Assembly (NCBI RefSeq): GCF_013839445.1
Contig: NZ_JACDIT010000001.1
Span: 636,126-700,125 of the forward strand
Length of the DNA: 64,000 nucleotides
Reading direction: 5' to 3'
DNA from: Chthonobacter albigriseus
GTDB taxonomy: Bacteria; Pseudomonadota; Alphaproteobacteria; Rhizobiales; Pleomorphomonadaceae
A model generated the notes under the pieces. It worked only from the letters and a program-made list of their open reading frames with translations, did not search any database and was not told the origin of the DNA. Numbering within the stretch: the first letter of the stretch is position 1; the number at the start of each line of letters is the position of its first letter. The position numbers were made by a program, and so were the translations under genes. This document shows positions 63,690-64,000 of the stretch, in pieces.

Positions 63690-64000
63690 TCAGTGGCTGT
63701 CCCGCTCCACCTTCGAACCCCGGCATCCCACCAGGAAGTCGAAGTCGGCGCCGGTGTCGGCCTGCATCACGCGGTCCACGTAGAGGCCGGCATAGCCGCC
63801 CGCACCGGCGAGGACGGGCGACACCCAGGCCTTGAGCCGCGCCTCCAGCTCGGCTTCGGAGATCTCCAGCGTCAGCCGCCGCGCGGGCACGTCGACCGCG
63901 ATGATATCGCCGTCGCGCACCACCGCGAGCGGGCCACCGTCGGCGGCTTCCGGGGCGGTGTGGAGGATCACGGTGCCGTAGGCGGTGCCCGACATGCGGG
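63690..64000 (-). CDS. IlvD/Edd family dehydratase, C-terminal part (gene continues beyond window)
   Basis: About 103 codons of the 3' end. The frame includes the strongly conserved MSGTAYGTVILHTAPEAADG and then GPLAVVRDGDIIAVD, the C-terminal domain of dihydroxy-acid and sugar-acid dehydratases. The variant GTVILHTAPEAADGGPLA fits aldonate (arabinonate or xylonate) dehydratases more than IlvD itself. These are iron-sulfur enzymes that convert sugar acids to 2-keto-3-deoxy acids. The N-terminal cluster cysteines lie outside the window. Confidence 0.88.
   Translation of the reverse strand, partial: RMSGTAYGTVILHTAPEAADGGPLAVVRDGDIIAVDVPARRLTLEISEAELEARLKAWVSPVLAGAGGYAGLYVDRVMQADTGADFDFLVGCRGSKVERDSH

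Overview
The window is GC-rich chromosomal DNA of an alphaproteobacterium, most likely a member of the Hyphomicrobiales (Rhizobiales). This rests on the rpmH-rnpA-yidC-engB-argB core block, a BacA/SbmA-type peptide transporter next to it, tandem MalK-type ATPases in a sugar ABC operon, and DhaKLM with a private EI and HPr. Genus cannot be decided from the sequence alone. All identifications are from reading the translated sequence; no database search was run.

Layout. 1-13518 (+): one co-directional catabolic block. It has a sugar-phosphate isomerase-like TIM barrel (cut by the window edge), a Gfo/Idh/MocA dehydrogenase, and a 333-bp control region. Then come a complete ABC sugar importer (binding protein, two permeases, a small membrane protein, two ATPases), a ketose 3-epimerase-type enzyme, and a PEP-driven dihydroxyacetone-kinase phosphorelay (DhaL, DhaM, HPr, EI, an HTH-like protein, DhaK). 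13576-24981: housekeeping block with argB, a DUF1993 protein, bacA, a gamma-glutamyltransferase, a TauE permease, an alpha/beta hydrolase, engB, an intercalated acetyltransferase, yidC, rnpA, rpmH and a LOG-family protein. 25274-33251: LysM protein, Atm1-type ABC exporter, TVP38 protein with a mercuric-reductase-like flavoprotein, a histidine kinase and tRNA-Arg(ACG).

33346-39660 is the accessory region. It lies immediately beyond tRNA-Arg and holds broken Rhs/YD-repeat genes carrying two different C-terminal toxin modules, each followed at once by an AT-rich putative immunity gene. Both toxins have signatures suggesting PD-(D/E)xK-type nucleases. Transposase scraps, 1-kb direct repeats and a small hairpin insertion show how the array was shuffled.

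39768-48887: a PQQ-type sugar dehydrogenase, DedA and ferric-reductase-like membrane proteins, then a hexuronate locus (uxuA, three-gene TRAP transporter, divergent GntR regulator). 48994-57923: flavin monooxygenase, RecQ, a copper chaperone pair, an ECF42-type sigma factor with its DGPF/YCII partner, SemiSWEET, a luciferase-like monooxygenase and a solitary ParA. 58131-64000: two GGDEF-EAL proteins, an orphan YtfQ-like sugar-binding protein directly coupled to the second of them, and the end of an IlvD/Edd dehydratase.

The most attractive candidates for something new are (i) the membrane GGDEF-EAL protein with an orphan periplasmic sugar-binding protein at 60850-63683, an arrangement like NspS-MbaA of Vibrio cholerae but with a sugar-type receptor; (ii) the two Rhs toxin/immunity cassettes with unrecognised immunity proteins and a shared W-x-G-W-W tail; and (iii) the ABC importer joined to a ketose epimerase and a private PEP phosphorelay with an embedded HTH-like protein.
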